The notes beneath the pieces are model-generated. The model did not search any database and was not told where the DNA came from. It saw nothing but the letters and a program-made list of their open reading frames with translations. The position numbers and the translations under genes are program-made. From NCBI RefSeq assembly GCF_011378715.1, contig NZ_WTKU01000028.1:1-51330 (forward strand): a stretch of DNA of 51,330 nt, read 5' to 3'. Numbering within the stretch: the first letter of the stretch is position 1; every line of letters starts with the position of its first letter. Of the stretch, positions 38,183 through 47,464 are shown piece after piece. The DNA comes from Psychromonas sp. SA13A (GTDB lineage Bacteria; Pseudomonadota; Gammaproteobacteria; Enterobacterales; Psychromonadaceae).

Positions 38183-39109
38183 ATGACCCTAACAAAATAT
38201 AAATATCTTTGCAGTTTAATCGCTCTTCTTCTAATTTGCTTTTATAGCAGTGTCAGTACCGCTAGAGATCTTGAACAGATTAAAGCAGATGGGGTGTTAA
38301 GACATATCGGCGTACCCTATGCGAATTTTATTACACTATATACTGAGGGTGATCGTACTGTGGTAGGCGGGTTAGATGCCGAATTAATGCAGGGTTTTGC
38401 CAAACACTTAGGTCTTGAATATGAATTTATTACAGCGAGTTGGTCAAATGCATTTACCTTGTTAACAGGAAAAAATGCGAGTTACATTAATAATCAATTA
38501 CAAAGAGGTCATATTGACCATGGAATAGAAGGTGACGTTATTGCCAATGGGGCAACCATTTTACCATGGAGATCTGAAGTTGTTGATTTTTCTTTCGACT
38601 ATTTCCCATCAGCGGTATGGTTAGTGGCTAAAGCTGAATCAGACTTAATACCTATAATCCCTACAGGCATCATTAAACAAGATATCATTGCCGTTAAAAA
38701 ACTGATAAAGGATCATGATGTTTTAGCGATGAAGCAAACTTGCCTCGATCCTGATTTATATAACTTATACGATACTGAAGCGAATATTATATTGCCTATT
38801 ACAGATCTAAAACTGAATGAAATGATACCCGCCATTCTCAATAATGATGCAGAAAGTACATTACTTGATGTACCAGATACGTTAATCGCACTACAAAAAT
38901 GGCCAGGTGAAATAAAAGTAATCGGCCCTGTTTCATACGACCAAAGAATGGCTGTCGCCTTTCGCAAAGACTCTCCACAATTGCGTGAGGCTTTCAATCA
39001 ATACCTGCAGAAAATGAAAAGAAGCGGTGAATATAATCAATTAGTTAAGAAATATTACCCTTCCGTTTTTAATTTTTATCCTGACTTTTTCAAGATAAAA
39101 AATCAATGA
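38183..39109 (+). CDS. Periplasmic solute-binding protein (SBP_bac_3 type)
   Basis: A 308-aa exported protein with a signal peptide (about 1-27, YSSVSTA-RDL) and the family 3 binding-protein fold: LEQIKADGVLRHIGVPYANF opens the domain, GGLDAELMQGFAKHLGLEYEF is the usual second segment, and FRKDSPQLREAFNQYLQKMKRSGEYNQLVKKYY the C-terminus. No transporter permease is beside it. Its stop overlaps the start of a membrane GGDEF-EAL protein by four bases (ATGA), so it probably feeds ligand information to that sensor rather than to an importer. AAGG lies 8 nt before the ATG. Confidence 0.88.
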   Translation: MTLTKYKYLCSLIALLLICFYSSVSTARDLEQIKADGVLRHIGVPYANFITLYTEGDRTVVGGLDAELMQGFAKHLGLEYEFITASWSNAFTLLTGKNASYINNQLQRGHIDHGIEGDVIANGATILPWRSEVVDFSFDYFPSAVWLVAKAESDLIPIIPTGIIKQDIIAVKKLIKDHDVLAMKQTCLDPDLYNLYDTEANIILPITDLKLNEMIPAILNNDAESTLLDVPDTLIALQKWPGEIKVIGPVSYDQRMAVAFRKDSPQLREAFNQYLQKMKRSGEYNQLVKKYYPSVFNFYPDFFKIKNQ

Positions 39110-41421
39110 GGATGATTATTCGCCAATGGTTAACCAGTAAAAATAGCCTATTATTCGGTAGTGTTATGTTAGCAAGTTACTTGCTATTAATTTTAACTGT
39201 AACTAACGTTGGGCAAACAAAATTACAAGAATCGCAACATAATGAACTGCATTTAAAAATACAACATTATGCCGAATTATTAAGTAATTATTTTGACCTT
39301 TCAAATCGTAGCCTCAGTTTTATTGCAAAAAACAAAACAGTAAGCACCTTTTTTGCTAATAAAAATTCAGGCATGTCAATGACCTATGGCCTAAGAGCAA
39401 GTTTGTTTAATGTCCAACAATTACTTGCCGAGCGTATACAACCAAATCAGGATAAACGTCCGCCTTACTTCTCACGTATTACATTACTAGCATTGGATGA
39501 CACAATTATCGCCGACACTGCACAGCAAAGAGAATTTAATCGCGACAATATAGACCTACTAGCATTACAGTCTGAGTATCAGACATTATTAGTTAATAAG
39601 AATAAAAATGAGTTAAGTCTGCGTTTATCTACGACTGTGTATTTCCAAAATAAAGCGATTGCAGTGATGGTTGGTGAATATGATCAGTCACGTATCATTG
39701 CATTGCTCAATGCGCAACAATACCAAGGTACAGGCAGTTATATTCGATTATTAAATGAGTACGGTAGCTTATTTGTTTGGAATTCCTTAAAAAATCCAGA
39801 AGCTTTCAATCTAGGTGATGATCGTGTGCATTCTTTTCATTTAAAGAAAAAAGTAAAAAATACTCCTTTCACCCTAGAAGCTTGGGTTGAGGGTGTAGAT
39901 GATAAAGACTTATTTACCTCTAAATGGTTTGTTTTATTACTCTCTTTATTGGCTATTCCAGTATTTTCTGGCTTGTATTATTTGTTTTATATTGAACGTA
40001 AAAATAGTCTGCTGCGAACACAAATCCATCATTCAACAAAACAACAAACAGCACTTTCAACGCATAATTTACAGTTAGAGAAAGAGGTTAAAAAACGAAA
40101 ACTATCCGAAGAAAAGTTAGCCTATCAAGCAACACATGATTCATTAACAGGCTTACCAAATAGAAGTTATAGCCTGCAAAAATTAAATGATGCCGTCAAT
40201 AATTGCCAACGTAGCCGTAAAAAAATCTTAATCATGTATATTGATTTAGATAATTTTAAACAAGTTAACGACACTTTAGGGCATGCTGCAGGCGATATCA
40301 TTTTGCAGGAAACAGGTAAGCGATTAAAACTAGCACTGCGTAAAACAGATACCGTCGCTCGTTTAAGTGGTGATGAATTCATGGTGATCATTGATGAGTT
40401 GCAAGATTTAGAGCAAGCTAAAGAGCTAGCCGTTAAGGTACTACATTTATTTGATCAACCATTTCAAATGAATAAACATCTATTTCATACCTCTACCAGT
40501 ATTGGCTTAGCGGTTTTTCCTGATGATGCCACAGATGCAGAAAGTTTATTAAAAAGTGCGGATATGGCTCTTTACAAAGTAAAAGATACAGGGCGAAATA
40601 ACTTTAGCTTCTTTGAATCGAAGATGAATGACGATGTAAATCGTAAGGTGGCTATTAATACACGTTTACGTGCCGCACTTATAGAAAATACCTTAGAAAT
40701 GTACTATCAACCACTGATTGACCTAAGCACTCAAAAAATCATTGGGGCGGAAGCATTAATGCGCTGGACAGATAGTCAACTAGGTTTTGTACCACCCGAT
40801 GAGTTCATTGCTCAGGCTGAAAAAAATGATTTAATTGACCAGTTAGGTAGTTTTGCTTTAAATACCGCAGCACACCAAGCAGCGGAATGGCAACAACTTG
40901 CTCCCTTACAAATTGCTATCAATTTTTCTAGCGTACAATTCAGACATTGTGAGTCATTATTGGCAGAAATTCAGCAGGTTTTATTAACAACCGGTTTACC
41001 ACCGGAAAAATTAGATGTTGAAGTAACTGAAAGTTTATTGATTAATCAAGAAGGCGAATTGTTTGATATGCTGAAATCGTTACGTGATATGGGTGTTGAA
41101 CTGAGTATTGATGATTTTGGGACGGGATATTCTGCACTGAGTTATTTACAGAAATTTTCATTTACTAAGTTAAAAATCGACCGCGCTTTTATCATGAACT
41201 TAACGAATAACAAGGCGGATCAATCACTGGTTAAAGCAATCACTGCAATGGCTAAAGCACTTAATTTAAAAGTTGTTGCGGAAGGGATTGAAGATGAAAA
41301 GCAAATGCAATTTTTAACCAGTCTTAACTGTGAATTTGGGCAAGGCTATTTGTTTAGTCCACCAGTAACGGCTGAGAAGTTTGAACGTTTATTACGTGAT
41401 CAAATGAATGCAGAAAGTTAG
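39106..41421 (+). CDS. Membrane GGDEF-EAL c-di-GMP turnover protein
   Basis: 771 aa. Membrane helices at about 13-34 and 274-295 enclose a periplasmic sensor; a coiled coil (318-340) leads to GGDEF (about 340-500) and EAL (about 515-765). The diguanylate cyclase signature is SGDEF at 421-425, a common active variant. The EAL domain keeps Glu549 (GAEALMRW), Asn606 (INFSS), Glu642 (VTES), Asp669-Asp670 (DDFGTGYSAL) and Lys690, so phosphodiesterase activity is likely. The net direction cannot be decided from sequence. It overlaps the binding-protein gene, implying equal expression and a shared sensing task. Confidence 0.93.
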   Translation: MRMIIRQWLTSKNSLLFGSVMLASYLLLILTVTNVGQTKLQESQHNELHLKIQHYAELLSNYFDLSNRSLSFIAKNKTVSTFFANKNSGMSMTYGLRASLFNVQQLLAERIQPNQDKRPPYFSRITLLALDDTIIADTAQQREFNRDNIDLLALQSEYQTLLVNKNKNELSLRLSTTVYFQNKAIAVMVGEYDQSRIIALLNAQQYQGTGSYIRLLNEYGSLFVWNSLKNPEAFNLGDDRVHSFHLKKKVKNTPFTLEAWVEGVDDKDLFTSKWFVLLLSLLAIPVFSGLYYLFYIERKNSLLRTQIHHSTKQQTALSTHNLQLEKEVKKRKLSEEKLAYQATHDSLTGLPNRSYSLQKLNDAVNNCQRSRKKILIMYIDLDNFKQVNDTLGHAAGDIILQETGKRLKLALRKTDTVARLSGDEFMVIIDELQDLEQAKELAVKVLHLFDQPFQMNKHLFHTSTSIGLAVFPDDATDAESLLKSADMALYKVKDTGRNNFSFFESKMNDDVNRKVAINTRLRAALIENTLEMYYQPLIDLSTQKIIGAEALMRWTDSQLGFVPPDEFIAQAEKNDLIDQLGSFALNTAAHQAAEWQQLAPLQIAINFSSVQFRHCESLLAEIQQVLLTTGLPPEKLDVEVTESLLINQEGELFDMLKSLRDMGVELSIDDFGTGYSALSYLQKFSFTKLKIDRAFIMNLTNNKADQSLVKAITAMAKALNLKVVAEGIEDEKQMQFLTSLNCEFGQGYLFSPPVTAEKFERLLRDQMNAES

Positions 41422-41490
41422 GCATTATTGTGCGAATCTAGGAAACTAACAAGTTAAGCATTTATTATAAAACCTCATATATTCACTAAT

Positions 41491-41524
41491 AAGGCCAATA
41501 TTCTATCGATAGCTTATTGGCCTT
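41491..41524. terminator. Hairpin between converging genes
   Basis: Perfect 10-bp arms aaggccaata (41491-41500) and tattggcctt (41515-41524) with an inner 10-nt palindrome ctatcgatag. It is placed to end both the GGDEF-EAL and the FrnE-like transcripts, although the flanking T-runs are short. Confidence 0.65.
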
Positions 41525-41594
41525 CATTGTAGATTAAAGTCACTGCTCTTTATATTAATACAAACTTACACTGATAAACACAACGAACAGCATG

Positions 41595-42251
41595 TTAGTT
41601 CTGTTGTTGATCTACTAATAACTCGGTTAAAGCTTGTTTGTAGGCTGCAACGGGTTGTGCACCAGATAAAGCACTACGACGATTAAAGACCACAGCAGGC
41701 ACAGCAGAAATCCCTAACCGTTGCCAATATTCTTCTTGCTCTATAATCTGCTCACGCTGTGTCTCACTCTCTAGATATTGCTTCGCTTGCTCTACATCTA
41801 AACCAACTTGAGCAATCTCTTCAAGTAATGTGACACGATTAGAAACATCTTTTTTATCAGTAAAAGCAGCACTAAATAAACGTAACTTGAATTCTGTTTG
41901 CTTGCCTTGCTCATGTGCATATTCAAGCAATACGTGTGCATCACGTGTATTTACTATCTTCATTTTATCAAAAAAATTAAATGTAAAACCTGCTTCTGCG
42001 CCGCGTTGAGCAATGTTAAGACGTGACTGCTTACTTTCTTCCTCGGAAGAGCCATATTTTTCTGCAACATGCTCCCTTAAGTCTTGCCCTTCTGCAGGCA
42101 TATTAGGGTTTAACTCAAACGGTTGCCATTGCAGTTCAATTTTATCTGCTATCTCTAACTCATCGATTGCTCTTTGTAAGTTTTTATAACCAATAATACA
42201 CCAAGGACAAACAACATCTGAGACGACATCAATCTGAATTTTATTACTCAT
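41595..42251 (-). CDS. DsbA-family FrnE-like oxidoreductase
   Basis: A 218-aa cytoplasmic protein of the DsbA-like thioredoxin fold with a helical insert. The active site is VVCPWCIIGYKNL (Cys15-Pro-Trp-Cys18), and the cis-Pro loop is GISAVPAVVFNRRSALSGAQP, hallmark of the FrnE/YwbO group. There is no signal peptide, in contrast to periplasmic DsbA. Members are linked to thiol redox and oxidative-stress tolerance, but substrates are mostly unknown. AGAGG lies 5 nt before the ATG. Confidence 0.9.
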   Translation of the reverse strand: MSNKIQIDVVSDVVCPWCIIGYKNLQRAIDELEIADKIELQWQPFELNPNMPAEGQDLREHVAEKYGSSEEESKQSRLNIAQRGAEAGFTFNFFDKMKIVNTRDAHVLLEYAHEQGKQTEFKLRLFSAAFTDKKDVSNRVTLLEEIAQVGLDVEQAKQYLESETQREQIIEQEEYWQRLGISAVPAVVFNRRSALSGAQPVAAYKQALTELLVDQQQN

Positions 42252-42561
42252 AACAACCTCTATATTTAGCTCATACTCAATTTCAAAATAACAATTTATA
42301 ATTATACTGAGTATCTGTAGTTACCAATATAGCCAAATAAGAACGGTCGTTCAACACATTGTTATATGCTCCTATTAATTGCTAATAAATAAACAAAATA
42401 AAGCACCCACTTATAATACGATTAAGATATAAGGAAATATAAGAAGGTGAAAATATTCTAACTTTAAAAATTGCGTCGACGACTAAAGATTCATAAACTT
42501 AATTGTATTACAATAAATCCAAAACCAGCTCTATTAATCATTCTGAAATAAAGGTTTAATT
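42252..42561. other. Divergent intergenic region frnE-like / MATE gene
   Basis: 310 nt, AT-rich, no gene. It holds the two divergent promoters; no palindromic operator stood out. Confidence 0.5.
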
Positions 42562-43935
42562 GTGTCTCAGCAGTCTTATATTAAGAAAAATTTATCTCTT
42601 GCATGGCCATTAGCATTAAATGGATTACTAATGCAGTCGATGTTAATGATCGATACATTATTAATCTCCCCATTAGGGGAGCTTCCTCTTGCTGCTATGG
42701 GTATTTCAACAGCGATTATTGCGGCTATTCTTGGTATTCAAATGGCATTAGCCAATGGAACTCAATTGGTATTGAGTCGTGCAGTAGGTTCCGGTAATAG
42801 TACTTCACTATCAAGAGCATTTGTATCAGGACTGATTATTAACACTTCCATTTCAGTCATGTTTTGGGTGATTTTAACATGCTTTGATCAAACATTAATT
42901 CAAGCGATTACCAGTGACATAACCCTGCATAAAGAGATCACCAACTACTTAGATATCGCCAAATATATTGTTATATTCACAGCACTCACGCAAGTGATCA
43001 TCGCACTCTTTAATGGCTTGGGTAAAACTCAGGTACCTTTTAAAGGTTACCTTATCGAACTGCCTATCAACGCATTGCTTTCGTATCTCTTTATACACGG
43101 CTATCAATTCACAAATAACCTTAGTTTAGAAGGCATGGGCGTTCAAGGTGCAGCGATTGGTAGCCTGATGGCGATCACCGTGAGGCTTATTTATCTGGCT
43201 CTGTATATGTACTTAAACAAGCAGATAACGATTACTTTACCCGTTAAAGACGTGTCAATGATACGAAATATCCGCCTGCACTTTATTGAGATATTTCCCG
43301 TTGCCGCCAATGTAATGGTGCTGGCAATGGGTATTACAGTGTATCAGTTGCTGTACTCTCAACTTGAAATCAATGCTTATGTAGCGATTACATTAATGAT
43401 GCCATGGATCCGTGCGGGTACTCAGTTTATTGCCGCATGGTCACATTCAACAGCCATTACAGTAAGCCAAGCAATCGGATCAGGTAAAATGGATGATCTA
43501 GCTAAAAACGTTGATAAAAGTATTGATATTGCAGTCCTGATATCCATCCTCTGTGCCATTTTTTTTGCAGGGATCAGCTTATTCATTGCGAATATTTACC
43601 CTGATTTAGATGCCGAAACCTACCAAGCATTATCAGTAATTGCTCCTCTTTACATCTTTTTACCGATAGTTCGCGGTTACAACACAGTACATGGCAATGT
43701 GTTACGTGCATTAGGTAAAACAACCGCTGTTTTCAAAATCAATTTTACCGGTCAATGGCTTATCTCCATTCCACTCTGTGCCCTTATTATTTTTGTATTC
43801 GACGCTTCTATATTTTGGGCATTTGCAATACAGCCTTTTGAAGAGATAGTTAAAGCGATACCTTTTAGGCAACTCGCAAGAAAATCTTTAAAAGAATTTG
43901 ATTTAGAAAAAGCAAAAAATTTAAGCCATGATTAA
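42562..43935 (+). CDS. MATE-family efflux transporter
   Basis: A 457-aa inner-membrane protein with 12 predicted helices in two bundles. It begins LSLAWPLALNGLLMQSMLMIDTLLISPLGE, the usual MATE first segment, and repeats the pattern in the second half (FIEIFPVAANVMVLAMGITVY). MATE proteins expel cationic drugs or metabolites using Na+ or H+. The specific substrate cannot be inferred. It starts with GTG, with AAAGG 8 nt upstream. No regulator gene is adjacent. Confidence 0.9.
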   Translation: MSQQSYIKKNLSLAWPLALNGLLMQSMLMIDTLLISPLGELPLAAMGISTAIIAAILGIQMALANGTQLVLSRAVGSGNSTSLSRAFVSGLIINTSISVMFWVILTCFDQTLIQAITSDITLHKEITNYLDIAKYIVIFTALTQVIIALFNGLGKTQVPFKGYLIELPINALLSYLFIHGYQFTNNLSLEGMGVQGAAIGSLMAITVRLIYLALYMYLNKQITITLPVKDVSMIRNIRLHFIEIFPVAANVMVLAMGITVYQLLYSQLEINAYVAITLMMPWIRAGTQFIAAWSHSTAITVSQAIGSGKMDDLAKNVDKSIDIAVLISILCAIFFAGISLFIANIYPDLDAETYQALSVIAPLYIFLPIVRGYNTVHGNVLRALGKTTAVFKINFTGQWLISIPLCALIIFVFDASIFWAFAIQPFEEIVKAIPFRQLARKSLKEFDLEKAKNLSHD

Positions 43936-44176
43936 AAGTACACAGCATAAAAATAGCTTTTAAAGGAAATAAAAAAATATTAATACTTGAATTCGAGAAG
44001 CTGAAATAATCAAAAATCGATACGAATATTTGATCTCGGCATAAGTTCTGTTTTTTAGTATGTGATCAATAATACACATTTTATCATCTGTACTTCTTTT
44101 CAGATAATGACTCCCTATGATGCATAGTTAATTAATATAGTATTACAATATAACAATCATAAAAAAGGATTAGAAA

Positions 44177-45223
44177 ATGAAAAAAACACTTATTCTTGCT
44201 GGTTCAATGTTACTTGCTTTACCTACATTAACACTCGCAGATGTTGCTAATAATGGCGTTGCAAACGCAGTACCTGCTGACAAATTTGACATGCGCAATT
44301 GGAAAATCACTATTCCTTCAGATATCAACCAAGATGGTCGAGTAGATGAAATTGAAGGTGTTGCAATGTTAAGTTATGCGCATCAAGACTTTTTCTTTTT
44401 AGACAAAGATAACAACATGGTTTTTGAAGTACAAAACCAAGCGATCACCACTAAAAATTCAAAAAATGCTCGTTCTGAATTACGTCAGATGCCTCGTGGT
44501 GCTGACTTTTCCATAGACACCTCAGACAAACTTAACCAATGGGCACTAAGCAGTCATCCACAAGCTAAAGAATATAGTGCTGTTGGCGGTACTTTAGAAG
44601 CAACAGTTAAAGTTAACCATGTCGCTGAAAATGCAAAACATCCAGAGCGTCCACCAGCCCATTCAGTTGTTGTTGGCCAAATTCATGCCAAGAAACACGA
44701 CCAGTTAATCAAAGCAAAAACAGGTTTTGGTCACGGTAATGAGCCACTGAAAATTTTCTTCAAAAAATTCCCAGGGCACCAATACGGTTCTGTTTTTTGG
44801 AACTATGAACGAAACCTAGAAAAGAAAGATCCTAATCGTATGGATATTTCATTACCTGTTTGGGGCAATACTTGGGAAAACCAAGCAGAGCCGGGTAAAG
44901 CAGGCATCGCTTTAGGTGAAGAGTTTAGCTATAAAGTAAATATTGAAGGCACAATAATGCACTTAACCTTTGAGACGGCTCGTCACAAACCAGTTAGCTA
45001 CGATATTGACTTAAGCAAAGGATACGATGACAAAGATCATGCCCAAGGTTATGCAGAAGATGATTTCTACTTCAAAGCAGGCGCTTATGGACAATGTAGT
45101 GTGAGTGATCAACATGCAGTTTGGGGAACAGGCTGTGAAGGTACTGGTGACTTTGCTAAAGATAAGAAAGACGGTAATTACAGTAGTGTGACATTCTCAG
45201 CACTTAAACTTAACGGTCAATAA
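44177..45223 (+). CDS. Secreted alginate lyase, polysaccharide lyase family 7
   Basis: Cleaves alginate by beta-elimination. It has a Sec signal peptide (1-21, LTLA-DVA) and a single PL7 catalytic domain. The three PL7 motifs are intact: RSELR (99-103), QIH (168-170) and YFKAGAYGQ (298-306), which supply the catalytic Arg, Gln/His and Tyr. QIH rather than QVH is often found in enzymes that accept poly-guluronate. Cys307 and Cys320 could form a disulfide. No carbohydrate-binding module is attached. It is a reasonable T2SS substrate. A weak CRP-like site (tgtgatcaataatacaca, 44061-44078) lies upstream; a strong terminator follows. Confidence 0.95.
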   Translation: MKKTLILAGSMLLALPTLTLADVANNGVANAVPADKFDMRNWKITIPSDINQDGRVDEIEGVAMLSYAHQDFFFLDKDNNMVFEVQNQAITTKNSKNARSELRQMPRGADFSIDTSDKLNQWALSSHPQAKEYSAVGGTLEATVKVNHVAENAKHPERPPAHSVVVGQIHAKKHDQLIKAKTGFGHGNEPLKIFFKKFPGHQYGSVFWNYERNLEKKDPNRMDISLPVWGNTWENQAEPGKAGIALGEEFSYKVNIEGTIMHLTFETARHKPVSYDIDLSKGYDDKDHAQGYAEDDFYFKAGAYGQCSVSDQHAVWGTGCEGTGDFAKDKKDGNYSSVTFSALKLNGQ

Positions 45224-45245
45224 AAAGCGAATAATATAAATTATT

Positions 45246-45284
45246 AAAAAGAGTCTTTTGCTTTGCAATGGACTCTTTTTTTAT
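45246..45284 (+). terminator. Intrinsic terminator after the alginate lyase
   Basis: Perfect 10-bp stem aaaaagagtc (45246-45255) with gactcttttt (45271-45280), a small inner ttgc/gcaa stem, and a T-run. It may also serve the converging MFS gene. Confidence 0.88.
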
Positions 45285-45313
45285 CTTTTGAAAATTCGCT
45301 CTATCCTTCTACT

Positions 45314-47464
45314 CTATGGCTCCTGATTCGGTTTATCCGTTTGCGTAATAACGGCTTCTAGTAGCTGCTCTTGTAACGTATCCTCTTCTGGTTTGTCGTC
45401 AACAGACGCACTTAAATCACTGCTATCAACCGCCTCAGAATCTTGTAATAACTCTACCATTTCAGAAGCAACTTCAGGTACAGAGTCAATAAAGGTACTC
45501 GCAACATCAACTGCATATTCAGGAATATTCTCAACTACTTGAGTCAAATAATCATTGACAGCTTCCTCAATATCTTCCGCTTGTTGTGCTTCACTTTGTT
45601 GCTCATTATCTGTGTCCATTAAGTTATTAACATAAGCTTCTGCGACAGCATTAGACGATTCAGGTAACGCCTCAGAAACGGTCAGCGCTAATTCCGCAGA
45701 ATATTCAGGTGAAACATCACTTAAGCGACTATACAATTCAGTAGCCGTTTCCTGTGAAGCAGCTGCACTTCTATCGACTGGACGCATTTCATCTAATGAA
45801 TCAGAAAACTCAGTCATATATTGCTCAGTCATTTCTAACAAGTCTGACGAATCTTCACCGGACATATTTTCAGCCGCTAATTCCATCACTCGAATACCAT
45901 TATCTGGCATCGAATTAGCGATAGCGACAATAATATTAGTGAATTGATCTGGATGATTTGCACTTATCCAGTCAACCAATTCTTCCGCTTGTTCTGGCGA
46001 TGCAGTGGTTAATGCTTCGGCAATATGAATAGCCATTTCAGGCGCAGCGGTACTGATCGCAGCATATAACTTACCAATATTGATTTCTTCAATAGTACTT
46101 AAGGCCGCTGCTAAGTTGGACGCATTATGTGGGTCTCTTAAAGCCAGCGCTTTAGCCATATTAACGGCAGCGCCGGGATTTTTAGTCGCTAAACTAACGG
46201 CGACTTCGGCTTCAGCACTTGGCTTATAGGCTGGTTCAGCATAATCGATACGTGGATCCAGTGCTGATACCGCACCTGCTGGCGTCTGCATAACAAAATG
46301 ATCTTGGTCTTCTTGCGGTAAAGCAGAACGTTGTTGCATGCGGACTAATATAAAAACTAATAACGTAACCGCAACCGCAATAATAAAGGTAAATAATGCA
46401 TTACTACCAAATGCGCCCATTGCGGCCGACGCTAAATAAGGCCCCAGAATACTGCCAAATGCATAAATCACTAATAACGAAGACATTGCCGCTAAAATTT
46501 GCTCTTTTAATACTTTATCGAAGGTTTCAGACATACTCATAGGATACAAACAAGCAGCAACACCAGTGATCAACGCAATTGAAAATAAGCTTAAATTGAA
46601 CATATTTAATGAGAGGAATAAAGGGATACATAGCGCTGCTAAAATAATAGTTGTAACCATACCGAGCATAATTTTACGTCGGTCAAAATGATCAGAAAGG
46701 TAAGCAATAGGGAACTGTAATAGAATGGCCCCTAGTATTGCTGCTCCCATAAAAATGGATAGATTAAGATCTTTAATTCCATTATCGCTGGCAAAGATAG
46801 GCAACATATTTAATAAACCAGCGTACAGAACACCACAATAAAAACAACTCACGACCCCTAGTGGTGAAAGTTTTGCAATAGTAAGCAAAGACATCGATTC
46901 ACTATCTTCAATCTTAGGCCCCTGCTGTTTACTAATCACAATTGGCGTTATCGCTAAGCTAAATAAAACCCCTGACACAACAAATAACGTCATTTGATCG
47001 ATAGGTGCAATGCTTAATAAAAACTGCCCAGAGAATAGCGCACTCATTACCACCATCTGATTAATAGAGAGTATTCTGCCGCGATTTTTTTCAGTTGCAC
47101 TAAAACTTAGCCAGCTATCCAACGTCGCATTGGTACAAGCGATACAGAATCCCGTTAAGATCCTCATCGCACCTAGAACAATTGGATCAGGAAACAAACC
47201 AGACACTAAAATAGCAACAGAGGTTAAACTACCGCACATCGCAAATATTCTAATATGGCCAACACGTTGTAATAACTTACGACTATAAACCGCACCCAGT
47301 AAAAATCCTACCGACAGCATTGATAAAACAAGACCAATATTACTCAGGCTAACGCCATCACTTTGCATTCGAACAGGTAACAAAATATTGCTTAACCCAT
47401 AACCTGTCATTAATAAAAAACAGCTTATTAGCAATAGAAAAAAAGGTTTAATTGTCATTATCAC
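45314..47464 (-). CDS. MFS transporter with long acidic helical-repeat tail
   Basis: 716 aa. Residues 1-375 form a 12-helix major facilitator domain (NIGLVLSMLSVGFLLGAVYSRKL; AYLSDHFDRRKIML, the loop-8/9 signature). Residues about 377-716 are hydrophilic and very acidic, and are built from repeated helical units of about 17-35 residues with the pattern PxxAxxLAxAL (for example NPGAAVNMAKALALRDP, APEMAIHIAEALTTASP, SPEYSAELALTVSEALP, IPEYAVDVASTFIDSVP). Ordinary MFS proteins stop near 400 aa. The tail should be cytoplasmic. The transport substrate is unknown. The start is GTG 47464 or ATG 47458; neither has a clear ribosome site. Confidence 0.85.
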   Translation of the reverse strand: MIMTIKPFFLLLISCFLLMTGYGLSNILLPVRMQSDGVSLSNIGLVLSMLSVGFLLGAVYSRKLLQRVGHIRIFAMCGSLTSVAILVSGLFPDPIVLGAMRILTGFCIACTNATLDSWLSFSATEKNRGRILSINQMVVMSALFSGQFLLSIAPIDQMTLFVVSGVLFSLAITPIVISKQQGPKIEDSESMSLLTIAKLSPLGVVSCFYCGVLYAGLLNMLPIFASDNGIKDLNLSIFMGAAILGAILLQFPIAYLSDHFDRRKIMLGMVTTIILAALCIPLFLSLNMFNLSLFSIALITGVAACLYPMSMSETFDKVLKEQILAAMSSLLVIYAFGSILGPYLASAAMGAFGSNALFTFIIAVAVTLLVFILVRMQQRSALPQEDQDHFVMQTPAGAVSALDPRIDYAEPAYKPSAEAEVAVSLATKNPGAAVNMAKALALRDPHNASNLAAALSTIEEINIGKLYAAISTAAPEMAIHIAEALTTASPEQAEELVDWISANHPDQFTNIIVAIANSMPDNGIRVMELAAENMSGEDSSDLLEMTEQYMTEFSDSLDEMRPVDRSAAASQETATELYSRLSDVSPEYSAELALTVSEALPESSNAVAEAYVNNLMDTDNEQQSEAQQAEDIEEAVNDYLTQVVENIPEYAVDVASTFIDSVPEVASEMVELLQDSEAVDSSDLSASVDDKPEEDTLQEQLLEAVITQTDKPNQEP

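Noticed and set aside
40366-40380. Inactive diguanylate cyclase because the motif is SGDEF, not GGDEF
   Set aside because: SGDEF is a frequent active variant and the surrounding residues are conserved.
44061-44078. CRP site upstream of the alginate lyase
   Set aside because: Only the TGTGA half matches; the other half (ATACA) is weak, so it is mentioned only within the gene entry.
44318-44360. EF-hand or dockerin-like calcium loop (DINQDGRVDEIE) in the alginate lyase
   Set aside because: PL7 enzymes commonly have a similar Asp/Gly-rich segment in the first strand region; a single loop is not evidence of a dockerin.
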